Source: Lachnospiraceae bacterium
GTDB taxonomy: Bacteria > Bacillota > Clostridia > Lachnospirales > Lachnospiraceae
Assembly: GCA_017396555.1 (NCBI GenBank)
Contig: JAFQLS010000044.1
Coordinates: 18,599-82,598, forward strand
Direction: 5' to 3'
Length of the DNA: 64,000 bases
Shown one piece after another: positions 44,312-53,340 of the stretch. Below the pieces are notes generated by a model, which had not been told where the DNA came from, searched no databases, and saw only the letters and a list, made by a program, of their open reading frames with translations. The position numbers and the translations under genes were made by a program. Each line of letters starts with the position of its first letter. Position 1 is the stretch's first letter.

Positions 44312-45730
44312 ATGCAAGACACTCTTATAGGTTTTTATTTTACCGTTATATTATCTGTATATAATTTTATTAAATTGTTGTCATACAAACTACCAAGAAG
44401 AAAAACATCTAAAGTTTTGCTTTGTATGTATGTATTTTTTATGCCTATTGTTCTGTATATATTCAAAGTAAATATCCCCTATTTACACGTTCCAATTTTA
44501 ATCGCTAGTATGGTTGCTATTTTCAAATATATATACAATGTTGATTTATTGATAACTATAAATTCCTCACTATTTTCAATAGGATTGACATATGCAGTAT
44601 TGATGATTTGTAATATTACTACTGCCTTTTTAATATTTCCTATATTATCTAACTTTTCTGATAGCATTTTATTATTAAGAATGATATCATCCATAATTAG
44701 ACTTATAATACACCTCTGCATATTTAGGTTAAAACGGCTCGAGAATGGATTATCATTCTTGAAAAAAGATAAAAATACCACCCTCGGCACAACAATAAGT
44801 GTTGCTATTATAATATTAACTATGTTTATGTCCAACAACCCATCAGACCTTATATACATAGTTCCTGTAGTATCAATATTTATTATTGTCATTTTGTTTT
44901 ATTTATGGAATAAATTTAAATTTCAGCAGTATTACAATACGATGACTTCTAAACGTGAGTATAATTTTCTCAAACATGAAATGTCTATACTTATTGAGCA
45001 AAACGAGACCTTATCAAAGCTTATTCATAAAGACAATAAATTAATTCCTGCTCTGGAAATGTCTGTAAGAACTTATATGAATAGCAATGGAGATAAAACC
45101 GTAGGTGAAAATCTTTTGTTGCAGCTTCAAAATCTTTCAACTGAAAGAAAAGAAGTGATATACAAATCTGCTCCTACCGATATATACAACACCGGCCTTA
45201 TAGCAACAGACTCACTTTTGAATTATTTCAAAGCAAAAGCTGCCGAAAGCAATATAGATTTCACCTGTATACTATCCGGCAACCTCACTGATTCAGTCGG
45301 AAACAGTGTGGCCGAGTCAGACTTCAACTCCATACTTGCTGACCTTATAGAAAATGCACTAATTGCTACCGAATGTAACAACGGTCATCATATACACGTT
45401 GTCATAATAGCCGATAAACCTATTATAGAAGTATACGACTCTGGCACACCATTTGATATTAATGTTCTTGCTAACCTTGGTCTTAAAAGAATTACAACAC
45501 ACAAAGGAACCGGTACGGGAATAGGATTAACTTCAATCTATGAATTTACGGAAAAATATGATGCGACTCTTACAATAGATGAAACAACACCAACAGACCC
45601 ACGATTTACTAAAAAGATTTCTATATGCTTTAACAGTTCAAAAGCATACAAAATAATTACTTCACGAGAAAAGAACGATATAAAGATTTTATACAGACGT
45701 GAAGATATAATAATAGAGCAACCGGCATAA
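44312..45730 (+). CDS. GHKL-family membrane sensor kinase
   Basis: A 472-residue protein with six or seven transmembrane segments in the first 205 residues, a dimerisation helix with a possible phospho-accepting His (LIHKDNKLIPALE), and a C-terminal GHKL ATPase (DLIENALIATE as N-box, VYDSGTPF, KGTGTGIGLTSIYEF). This is the AgrC-like type that usually senses peptides and pairs with LytTR regulators, but here the neighbour is a Spo0A-type regulator. GGAGGG precedes the ATG. Confidence 0.85.
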   Translation: MQDTLIGFYFTVILSVYNFIKLLSYKLPRRKTSKVLLCMYVFFMPIVLYIFKVNIPYLHVPILIASMVAIFKYIYNVDLLITINSSLFSIGLTYAVLMICNITTAFLIFPILSNFSDSILLLRMISSIIRLIIHLCIFRLKRLENGLSFLKKDKNTTLGTTISVAIIILTMFMSNNPSDLIYIVPVVSIFIIVILFYLWNKFKFQQYYNTMTSKREYNFLKHEMSILIEQNETLSKLIHKDNKLIPALEMSVRTYMNSNGDKTVGENLLLQLQNLSTERKEVIYKSAPTDIYNTGLIATDSLLNYFKAKAAESNIDFTCILSGNLTDSVGNSVAESDFNSILADLIENALIATECNNGHHIHVVIIADKPIIEVYDSGTPFDINVLANLGLKRITTHKGTGTGIGLTSIYEFTEKYDATLTIDETTPTDPRFTKKISICFNSSKAYKIITSREKNDIKILYRREDIIIEQPA

Positions 45731-45750
45731 AAACCCGATTGCTCTTTATC
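45716..45750. terminator. terminator between converging genes
   Basis: GAGCAACCGG-cataaaaac-CCGATTGCTC (one mismatch on plus, G-U on minus) followed by TTTATCTTT on plus; the last codons and stop of the kinase gene are inside it. Confidence 0.6.
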
Positions 45751-45756
45751 TTTAAC

Positions 45757-46494
45757 CTAATTAAATATTCCAAGTATAAATGCAATAAGTAATGCAACAT
45801 TTAAAAATGATAACCACAGGTTAAACGCTGTCATCTTCTTGTTGCTCGAAATAGCAGCGTTTAATTCATATCTTAAATGATTACTTATTTCTTCAACCTT
45901 ATTTGAAATTTCACTACCCTGCTCATTCATTGTTGTCTTGATATTAGATGGCAAGGTTAATACGCCGTTTACTTTATTAGTTACCTCTGCCAAATCAGCT
46001 GATACTTTGTCAACCTTGTCTTGCAATTCATTTACAACTGCAACTATGTTCATAACCTTCTCTGTATCAAGCTTCGACATTGAAGAATCAATCTTAACCA
46101 CTGAATCCTCTAAGGTCTTATTAATTCTTCCAATTTCTTCGATTACATCATTATTATTAATATCTATAATCGCTTTATTAATTCTATCAATTTCCTCCAT
46201 AACATCGTTATTATTAATTTCCTCAAGAGCCTTCTCCACTCTCTCTATTCCACTAATTACTAACGATTCATCATGAACCTCTATTGAACGGTTAATCTCC
46301 GCTTCCTTAATCTGCTCAAGCTCTGTCTCAATTTTTCTGCTTAGTCCTCTTAAGAACTTTGCATTTTCCATATTCTGAAGCTTAAGATCCTCAATACGCG
46401 AATTAATGTTAAGAAGAATTTTCTTATCTTCTCCTGCTATTGTTACCTGCTCATTCTTTCGCATTACACTTGACATATTTGACAATAATCCCAT
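45757..46494 (-). CDS. tail-anchored coiled-coil protein
   Basis: A 245-residue protein: a long coiled-coil/helical part with two near-identical units (EEINNNDVMEEIDRINKAI and IDINNNDVIEEIGRINKTL, about residues 90-130), and a single C-terminal transmembrane segment (about 222-243), so a tail anchor with the coil in the cytoplasm. It starts 14 bp after the stop of the membrane-protein gene at 46509 and is probably its partner. Family not recognised. AGGAGG before the ATG. Confidence 0.65.
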   Translation of the reverse strand: MGLLSNMSSVMRKNEQVTIAGEDKKILLNINSRIEDLKLQNMENAKFLRGLSRKIETELEQIKEAEINRSIEVHDESLVISGIERVEKALEEINNNDVMEEIDRINKAIIDINNNDVIEEIGRINKTLEDSVVKIDSSMSKLDTEKVMNIVAVVNELQDKVDKVSADLAEVTNKVNGVLTLPSNIKTTMNEQGSEISNKVEEISNHLRYELNAAISSNKKMTAFNLWLSFLNVALLIAFILGIFN

Positions 46495-46508
46495 TATCTG
46501 TATCCTCC

Positions 46509-47675
46509 TTATTCTTCCTCAGAAATCTCTGTATAATTTGGTAATTCCATTTCGATTCTAATTATTTTCCAATTCTTTTTGCTATCTCTTCTATAGTACA
46601 CGACTGCCTCTGCTTTACCATTTCCGGTAATAACATCCTGATTCGCAGTAACCATTGTTCTTCCAGCCAATGCCTCAAAAGAATATTTATAAGAAACCTT
46701 TACAGCCACTTCCTCTGCATATGTATACTTTTGTATTGTAGAAGATATCCTGTCTATTGAAAATGTCTGTAGCTTGGCTCCATCCTCTCCTACTGACCAA
46801 TCAACAATACTATCATATAAATAACCAAGGGCTGCACGTCGTCTCTCACTGGTTGCAAATAAATCTTCAATATCAGTAAATGGTGCTCCCTGCAATGCAT
46901 GCTCATACATCTGGTTGAGTGCATATTTTGAATATTCAAGCACCTCATCCTCCTGAGCAGGAACCATAGAAAAACTATCCAGCGCAAATTCCAATTCCTT
47001 ATCATCAGGCTCTACATATATCGTCGTATTATATGTATCAATATTTTCACCTGTTATTGTAAATGAATGCTCTCCTGATAACATTCTGTATAATATATAA
47101 TACTTCATGCCTCCGTCAAGAGATGTATTGTCGTAATAATCCTTCAAATCCATCCCGTCAATCTTACCTTCCATATCAGAAGGAATACCAATAGTGTATT
47201 TATCAAGAATTAGATCATCAACATTTACCTTCCAAGTGTTAAAAAACAGGTAAGTTCTCTCAGGCTGCTTCTCAAGATTTACTACAAATTCGCCCTCTGC
47301 ACCATCTCTCCTTGTGTAGCTTATAGTGTATACATACAAACCATCTTTTTTCTTAGGCTTAGAAATATCATATTCCTTAATTCCACCCATGATTGCATTA
47401 CATTCAAATATATTTATGTACTGATCCTTATCAACAAATATCGACTCTGTAATATCTGTCATCTCATACATTTTCTCGTAATTGCCTGTCAGAAAATATT
47501 CGAAATACTTCATTGCAAATCGCTCCGAACTTCCTGCCCTTGAACCATATGCAAACCATATTCCAAGAAATGCAAAAAATGCTAAAATAACAATATTCTG
47601 AATAGCATCTATAAAAAATCTCTTACTTATCTTTATCTTCTTAAATTTTATTTTCTTAAACTCAATTTTCTTCAT
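46509..47675 (-). CDS. membrane-anchored extracellular protein, TcaA-like plan
   Basis: A 388-residue protein with a very basic N-terminus (Lys-rich), one transmembrane segment (about 25-45) and a large outer part. Two mixed alpha/beta NTF2-like regions (about 55-140 and 265-380) flank a beta domain (LSGEHSFTITGENIDTYNT) that resembles PEGA/TcaA repeats. Such proteins take part in wall stress or antibiotic tolerance; this is only similarity of plan. Start 47675 has GGAG 6 bp upstream. Confidence 0.62.
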   Translation of the reverse strand: MKKIEFKKIKFKKIKISKRFFIDAIQNIVILAFFAFLGIWFAYGSRAGSSERFAMKYFEYFLTGNYEKMYEMTDITESIFVDKDQYINIFECNAIMGGIKEYDISKPKKKDGLYVYTISYTRRDGAEGEFVVNLEKQPERTYLFFNTWKVNVDDLILDKYTIGIPSDMEGKIDGMDLKDYYDNTSLDGGMKYYILYRMLSGEHSFTITGENIDTYNTTIYVEPDDKELEFALDSFSMVPAQEDEVLEYSKYALNQMYEHALQGAPFTDIEDLFATSERRRAALGYLYDSIVDWSVGEDGAKLQTFSIDRISSTIQKYTYAEEVAVKVSYKYSFEALAGRTMVTANQDVITGNGKAEAVVYYRRDSKKNWKIIRIEMELPNYTEISEEE

Positions 47676-47768
47676 ATCAAGCTCCATGATAATAATAAAG
47701 TTTCACAATAATTTATTTTATCATAATATCTTGAAATATTCAATTATTAGTGTAACCTGCAATAACAT

Positions 47769-47797
47769 TTGTCTACTCACAAAAATTATGTTAAAAT
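47769..47797 (+). promoter_or_regulatory. promoter of the HD-GYP gene
   Basis: TTGTCT (47769-47774), 17-bp spacer, TAAAAT (47792-47797), 39 bp before the start codon. Confidence 0.5.
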
Positions 47798-47835
47798 ATT
47801 CAAACAATATAATTACTTAATTACGGAGAAAATAA

Positions 47836-49575
47836 ATGAATTACAGGAAGAAAAATAATGAATATACATTTTCAGAGCAACATGAATATATTGCAAATTC
47901 ATATGTTATAAGATGCTTTACTATAATGATGATCATATTTTCTTTAACATTTATCCTGAATCTACTCAACATATTTGTTATTGAGCAGGATTTAATGTTA
48001 AAAGCATATATTCCATCAATGATTATCTATATAGCTTTTATTATCTCAACAAAATTTATTCCTTTAACAAGTAGAAAAACGAAATACTATGTATTATTTA
48101 TTGTTACTATAGTAGTCACAATAGGTAGTGTTTTTATAACCTATCATGTGGTATTGATGCCTGTATTATTGCTTTTGTATGCAACACTTTATACTTCAAA
48201 ATCGGTTTTGCGTTATACATATGCACTTATGGTTATTAGCACTTTCATTATTGTATATGGTGGTTATTATTATGGACTTTGTGATGCCAATATGGTTCTG
48301 CTTACCGCTAACAAGGTACAGGATTATATAGTTGACAACAAATTTATTCTTACAGAGGTAAATAATAATCCATACTTAAATCTCACTTTATTTTATGTAT
48401 TACCAAGATGTATTACATATATTCCTTTTACCGCTATATGTAGTAGCTTATTTGAAATCATTAAGAAATCTATGGAAAAAGTTAAGTTCCAAGCAGAGCT
48501 TGAACAGAAGGTGCTTGAACAGACTGAAGAAATCAGAAAGCAGCAGAAAATTGCTGAACAAATGTTTATCAAGACACTTACTGCTCTTACAGATGCTGTG
48601 GATGCCAAAGATAGATATACTAGTGGACATTCTAAGAGAGTTGCTCATTACTCTCACATAATAGCCGAAAAACTTGGAAAAAGCCAGGAAGAACAAGAAG
48701 TTATTTATAGCGCCGGACTTCTTCATGATGTGGGTAAAATACGTATTCCTATAGATATAATTAACAAACCTGTCCAGCTTACTAATGAAGAATACGAATT
48801 TATGAAAACTCATACAGTAACCGGATTCCATATTTTAAGAGGACTATCAGAGGATAATCTTATTGCACTTGCATCAAAGCATCATCATGAGCGATATGAT
48901 GGCAAGGGATATCCTAGTGGTTTATCTGGGGAAGACATACCTGAAATTGCGAGAATAATTGGAGTTGCCGATTCATACGATACTATGTCTAGTAACAGAA
49001 GCTATCGTAAGCTCTTGCCTCAGCAAATTGTACGCGATGAAATAGAAAAAGGCAAAGGAACACAGTTTGACCCTGTTATAGCAGACATAATGCTTGAGAT
49101 TATAGATAACGATACAGAATACACTCTTAAACAGGATGATTCACAAATCAGAAACATTTTGCTAATAAGTAATGATGAATCTTCTAATAACGAGATTATA
49201 AATATTTTGGCTGAAGAAACAAATTATGAAATTACAGTTGCAAAAAATCAAATATCGGCACTTAATTTTGTGGCACAAAAATATATAAAACTAATCTTAA
49301 TTGATATGAGTATAATTGACAAAGAAGGGGCAAGGATAATAGAGCTTATCAAAAAAATATACGGAACACCAATAATTATTGTAACGGAAAAAGACACACA
49401 CGATATACCGTCACTTGTATCCAAATACGGATATAATGATTATATCGTTAAACCTTTCAAACCTATTATTGTAAAAGAGGTAATTCACAACATACTAGAA
49501 AGAACTCATATAGACGGCTTAAATTGTAGTGAATGTAATACAGGAGGACATAATGAACAAAAAATTAGAATTTAA
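47836..49575 (+). CDS. membrane HD-GYP phosphodiesterase with C-terminal receiver domain
   Basis: A 579-residue protein: six or so transmembrane segments (residues 30-215), a short coiled coil (QAELEQKVLEQTEEI), an HD-GYP domain (about 240-415; LLHDVGKIRIP, THTVTGFHIL, HHERYDGKGYP) that would hydrolyse cyclic-di-GMP, and a C-terminal receiver-like domain (about 435-560; IKLILIDMSIIDKEGA with Asp, YIVKPFKP with Lys). A receiver is usually N-terminal of HD-GYP, so the order is unusual. The receiver lacks the canonical acidic pair (ISNDESSN). Overlaps the next gene by 23 bp. Confidence 0.88.
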   Translation: MNYRKKNNEYTFSEQHEYIANSYVIRCFTIMMIIFSLTFILNLLNIFVIEQDLMLKAYIPSMIIYIAFIISTKFIPLTSRKTKYYVLFIVTIVVTIGSVFITYHVVLMPVLLLLYATLYTSKSVLRYTYALMVISTFIIVYGGYYYGLCDANMVLLTANKVQDYIVDNKFILTEVNNNPYLNLTLFYVLPRCITYIPFTAICSSLFEIIKKSMEKVKFQAELEQKVLEQTEEIRKQQKIAEQMFIKTLTALTDAVDAKDRYTSGHSKRVAHYSHIIAEKLGKSQEEQEVIYSAGLLHDVGKIRIPIDIINKPVQLTNEEYEFMKTHTVTGFHILRGLSEDNLIALASKHHHERYDGKGYPSGLSGEDIPEIARIIGVADSYDTMSSNRSYRKLLPQQIVRDEIEKGKGTQFDPVIADIMLEIIDNDTEYTLKQDDSQIRNILLISNDESSNNEIINILAEETNYEITVAKNQISALNFVAQKYIKLILIDMSIIDKEGARIIELIKKIYGTPIIIVTEKDTHDIPSLVSKYGYNDYIVKPFKPIIVKEVIHNILERTHIDGLNCSECNTGGHNEQKIRI

Positions 49576-49879
49576 TACATCACTTACGTCTCTTATAGAA
49601 TTAGCTGCTGCCAATGCAAATACACTTACGACTAAACAGATAGAAAATGAATTTGCTATCCAAAGTGTAATTGATGAGGAAATTGATGCCGGCAGAATTG
49701 GCAAGCATCTTGCAGACAGAGCCAATGCACTTGATAGATTTTCAACAGAATTTGCCAAAGAAAATGGCAGAGAGGCCACCCTTGAAGAACTTGCCTATGG
49801 AATGGGGTTGCCTGAAGAAGAGATACGAAATATCTTAAAATATTCCCTTGATGCACTAAATAGCACAGGTGAGGAATAG
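49553..49879 (+). CDS. small sigma-70 region-3-like protein
   Basis: A 108-residue protein whose C-terminal half (FAKENGREATLEELAYGMGL PEEE, about residues 60-95) matches region 3 of primary sigma factors (the helix-turn-helix-like ...GREPTxEELA...L). Regions 2 and 4 are absent, so it cannot act as a complete sigma factor. It may be an adaptor or anti-factor. AGGAGG lies 5 bp before the ATG at 49553. It overlaps the HD-GYP gene and is coupled to it. Confidence 0.65.
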   Translation: MNKKLEFNTSLTSLIELAAANANTLTTKQIENEFAIQSVIDEEIDAGRIGKHLADRANALDRFSTEFAKENGREATLEELAYGMGLPEEEIRNILKYSLDALNSTGEE

Positions 49880-49892
49880 ATTTCCAAATTAT

Positions 49893-49932
49893 TTTAGAGG
49901 TAGGCTATGCATTTTTCATAGCCCCTCTAAGG
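49893..49932. terminator. hairpin between converging genes
   Basis: TTAGAGG-ta-GGCTATG-cattttt-CATAGCC-CCTCTAA, between the sigma-like gene and the minus-strand gene at 49942. T-tract is weak. Confidence 0.6.
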
Positions 49933-49941
49933 TTTAGATAA

Positions 49942-50529
49942 TTACTTTTTATACATTATTTTAAGCATCTTACTTATATCCTTCTGCTCCATCCAATAAT
50001 AACTATCCTCGTTTTTTCTACCTGAAACCCAAACAGCTATTTGTTCTCCAAATCTATGAAGTGATATCCTTTCCTCATCTGATAAAAACACTGTAATTGT
50101 CTTATCTGGTGTTCCTTCCACTTCACAGCTACTATTTCTTTTGATGTATTTAGCACTATTAAATAGCTCTACAAATTCCTTTATTTCTTCAGTTCCCAAA
50201 TCTCTGTCGCTTGTTCTGACAAGCTCCACATTTTCATATTTCAAATCATAATGCACAGAATCGTTATAAATTTTATATGTACATGTAATAAATATAAATA
50301 GCAATGATACTGATATCACTATTTTATGCAGAAGATAGTCTTGTTCTTTAGTATAATGAACCAAAACTATAAGACTTTCCATCAAAATAGCTGCAACTAT
50401 GAACCATCCAATACTCCATACATCTATATCTCCTATATGGTAGGTGTAATTCTTCCAGAACAACCCTGCTAAAAGAATGTCTACTACTAATAACACCATT
50501 GACATAATTAATAAAATTATTTTTTTCAT
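49942..50529 (-). CDS. membrane protein of unknown function
   Basis: A 195-residue protein with three hydrophobic segments (about 4-25, 37-58, 68-88) and a C-terminal extracellular or cytoplasmic domain of about 95 residues (DRDLGTEEIKEFVELFNSAK ... ERISLHRFGEQIAVWVSG). No family recognised. AAAAGGAG before the ATG. It is downstream of the BtrH-like gene and possibly the last gene of that operon. Confidence 0.6.
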   Translation of the reverse strand: MKKIILLIMSMVLLVVDILLAGLFWKNYTYHIGDIDVWSIGWFIVAAILMESLIVLVHYTKEQDYLLHKIVISVSLLFIFITCTYKIYNDSVHYDLKYENVELVRTSDRDLGTEEIKEFVELFNSAKYIKRNSSCEVEGTPDKTITVFLSDEERISLHRFGEQIAVWVSGRKNEDSYYWMEQKDISKMLKIMYKK

Positions 50530-50555
50530 GATTAATCTCCTTTTATTTAAATATC

Positions 50556-52022
50556 TTATCTATACACTATAGTCACACTACACTCACAATTTTCCCATGT
50601 CTTTACAAAAAAACCAACCTTAGCAATCTTCGAATCCAGACACAATTTGTGCCTACATTTCATGTCACATCCGGAATAAAAATAACAAAACTCATCATTA
50701 TATTCAATTCCTATATTCATTTTTTCCTCTACAATCTCCTGATACATACATAATTCGTACCTATCCATATCATCAATGGAATGCACTGCCATATTCAAAC
50801 GACCAAGACTACCAAATAATATTCTCCGACCATCCTCAAATTCTATATATATTCCACAATGAGAGCTACTACCAAACTCCGTATCTATTTCCATAACTGC
50901 ATTACATTTTCTCTCAGTACATTCCTTTAAAATAATAACTCCATTATCTGCATTTCCCCATATATCATAGATTTCATTTCCAGACAATCTGATGTTAATT
51001 ATATTCTCGTTATAAGATATTTCTGCATTCTTTCTATTAAATATTTCATAATTATTAAGCACACTACTGATAAATAGCTTATTCGCAAATTCGTATCCTC
51101 TTATACATTCTTTTTCTTCCTCTATAGTTTTTGTTACCTTTTCTTTAATATTTTTCCCATTTCTATATATCATTTCAAGTTTAAGGATATTCCACTCTTT
51201 TAAAAGTGAGTCTAATCGTATTTTACAATTTTCATCTGTAGTTAATTTTTTTAGAGTATTGTAAAATACAACCCTTAGGTTTGCATATGACAAATATTTT
51301 TCCATACTCATATCACAATATAATTTTTCGTCCAAAATATTCAATTCCACATAATCATCATTATTTAAAATATTTTCTTTAAGTCTTAAAAAATAATTAT
51401 CATTATCAATTTCAAAATTCTTATTTCTCTCGCTACTTATGCTCCAACAGAATCCCTTATTGCATATATTTTCAAAATTCTTTCTAAATGCTTCTGCCAT
51501 ATCATATAGCACCCTTATATCCAACATAAAATCCTTATATATAGTGCTTGCACCAAGTTCTATATGCATATTATCAAGTATATATACAATTCCTTTTGCA
51601 GTGTCTATTCCTTTTACAACCATATAATGTCTCTTGTGTAATTCCATATAACTCTTACAATATGGTAAATAAAACAAATCGCATGGTACAATTACAACCC
51701 TATTTTCACTTAATTCATTATATACTTTTTTAATAAAGCTTCTATAGCCACCATATTCTATTTTATTAAGTTCATTTCCAAATATAGGCTGTAGTTCTCT
51801 TCTATAATACTCAAGCACACAATCACCCGAATCAAAGGACAAATGTCCATTTCCTTGTATTACATACAGAATATAAGCAGATACATACATCACAAAGTAA
51901 TCAAAAAAGCTTTTATCCGATGCTCCTAACGCTATGGCAAACACCTTGTAAAAGCAATTTAGCTCACTCCACTTATAACTATCTTCATTTTCTGTCACAT
52001 TTGAAAGTATTATCCTATTCAT
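50556..52022 (-). CDS. BtrH-like acyltransferase/peptidase-fold protein
   Basis: A 488-residue protein whose N-terminal 190 residues match the BtrH N-terminal domain, a cysteine-peptidase-like fold: NCFYKVFAIALG (Cys23), RVVIVPCDLFYLPYCKSYME and KRHYMVVKGID (His132) with YILD (Asp150) give a Cys-His-Asp triad. In butirosin synthesis BtrH moves an aminoacyl chain from the carrier protein BtrI to the antibiotic. The C-terminal 190 residues are beta-rich, perhaps a carbohydrate-binding-like sandwich (SSSHCGIYIEFEDGRRILFG). The gene overlaps the AMP-ligase gene by 8 bp (ATGAATAG). Confidence 0.72.
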   Translation of the reverse strand: MNRIILSNVTENEDSYKWSELNCFYKVFAIALGASDKSFFDYFVMYVSAYILYVIQGNGHLSFDSGDCVLEYYRRELQPIFGNELNKIEYGGYRSFIKKVYNELSENRVVIVPCDLFYLPYCKSYMELHKRHYMVVKGIDTAKGIVYILDNMHIELGASTIYKDFMLDIRVLYDMAEAFRKNFENICNKGFCWSISSERNKNFEIDNDNYFLRLKENILNNDDYVELNILDEKLYCDMSMEKYLSYANLRVVFYNTLKKLTTDENCKIRLDSLLKEWNILKLEMIYRNGKNIKEKVTKTIEEEKECIRGYEFANKLFISSVLNNYEIFNRKNAEISYNENIINIRLSGNEIYDIWGNADNGVIILKECTERKCNAVMEIDTEFGSSSHCGIYIEFEDGRRILFGSLGRLNMAVHSIDDMDRYELCMYQEIVEEKMNIGIEYNDEFCYFYSGCDMKCRHKLCLDSKIAKVGFFVKTWENCECSVTIVYR

Positions 52023-53337
52023 AGATTCCTACTACCTTTCCTCTGCTATTTCTCCTAAATCTTATCTTTTCATATCTTATATTCCTATATGAGATATTCA
52101 AATATTTATGTATTGCCCCCTTAATCAAATCCTCCTCTAATTCATCTTCGCTATATACACATAAATTGTTCTCATCAACTTGGCAAATAATTTTCTCTGC
52201 AAATATTCTCTCTAAATAATTTTCAACCTCGTTAAGATTAATTCTTTTACCAAATAACTTAGCAAACTTGTCTTTTCTTCCGGTTACATATAAGAAACCT
52301 TCATCATCCATATAACCCATATCGCCTGTATACAAAATACCATTAAATTCGTCAGACTTTTTTAAATCTTTAAAATTCTCTGCATAACCCATTGTTACAT
52401 TTTTGCCTTTATATATTATCTCTCCATTGTCAATAAAAACTTCTCCCTCAAGTATGGCAACACCTACACTTCCTGTCTTTGAAGTAATATACTCCGGCGG
52501 CAGATATGTCATTCTGGCTGTCGCCTCCGTCTGACCATACATTATATAAAAATTTATTCCCTGTTCTTTTGCAAATTCTCCAAAATATTTTTGAAGTTCT
52601 TCTGATAGCCTTCCACCAGCCTGTGTCATTGTTCTAATACTCGAATTTCTTACCTTATCCAAACCTATTCTCTTTAGAACTTCATATGTAAATGGAACAC
52701 CTGATATGGAAGTAACTTGATTCTTATATACTAACTCCCAAAATTCCGGTTCAATTATTTTCTTCTCAGTTACTATAATAGTTCCACCAACATAGAGGTA
52801 AGTATTAATAATTGACAAACCATATGTATAACTCATAGGTAGCGTTGTAATTGATATATCTTTATCCGTTATCTTCAAATACTCTACTATGGACTCCGTA
52901 TTACTCCTAATATTCTCATAGCTTATTCGTACAAATTTACTACTGCCCGTAGAGCCAGAGGTAGATAATAACAATGCAAGTTCTTCATTTATGTTATCTG
53001 TTCCAGCCATACTAGTCTCATATAATTTGTAATCCTCATACTCTCTTATACATACAGTATTCTCTATATCCTTGTTAAACTTAGGTTGAAATATATACCC
53101 GGGGTGATATCTGTCAACTATATCCCTTAGCCTTTCCTCACTTATATCACCATCTACAAGCATTGGCACTATTTTCTTATTTAAACAACCTGTATAGAAA
53201 ATGATACTGTCCAGAGTATTGGAACAAATAATCACAACTAAACTCCTTGGAGCTATGTCTTTTACATAGTCCCTCTGGAGCTTAGTTAATTGATTATATG
53301 TAATGGATTTGTTCTCGGATATTAGGGCTATATTCAT
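52015..53337 (-). CDS. AMP-forming acyl/aminoacyl ligase (ANL family)
   Basis: A 440-residue adenylate-forming enzyme. The P-loop-like STSGSTGSSKFVRIS, FYIMYGQTEATAR, YTGDMGYMDDEGFLYVTGR and the C-terminal Lys (RNSRGKVVG) are the A3, A5, A7/A8 and A10 motifs. The N-terminal domain is somewhat short. It would activate an acid (fatty, aromatic or amino acid) as the adenylate and load it on CoA or a carrier protein. The substrate is not readable. It abuts the LRR lipoprotein gene upstream (3 bp) and overlaps the BtrH-like gene downstream. Confidence 0.85.
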   Translation of the reverse strand: MNIALISENKSITYNQLTKLQRDYVKDIAPRSLVVIICSNTLDSIIFYTGCLNKKIVPMLVDGDISEERLRDIVDRYHPGYIFQPKFNKDIENTVCIREYEDYKLYETSMAGTDNINEELALLLSTSGSTGSSKFVRISYENIRSNTESIVEYLKITDKDISITTLPMSYTYGLSIINTYLYVGGTIIVTEKKIIEPEFWELVYKNQVTSISGVPFTYEVLKRIGLDKVRNSSIRTMTQAGGRLSEELQKYFGEFAKEQGINFYIMYGQTEATARMTYLPPEYITSKTGSVGVAILEGEVFIDNGEIIYKGKNVTMGYAENFKDLKKSDEFNGILYTGDMGYMDDEGFLYVTGRKDKFAKLFGKRINLNEVENYLERIFAEKIICQVDENNLCVYSEDELEEDLIKGAIHKYLNISYRNIRYEKIRFRRNSRGKVVGIYE

Positions 53338-53340
53338 AGG

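Noticed and set aside
44129-44317. Open frame on the minus strand with repeated NLQKSTKI units
   Set aside because: It is only the translation of the 10-bp DNA repeat array; no ribosome-binding site, and the DNA repeats explain the peptide repeats.
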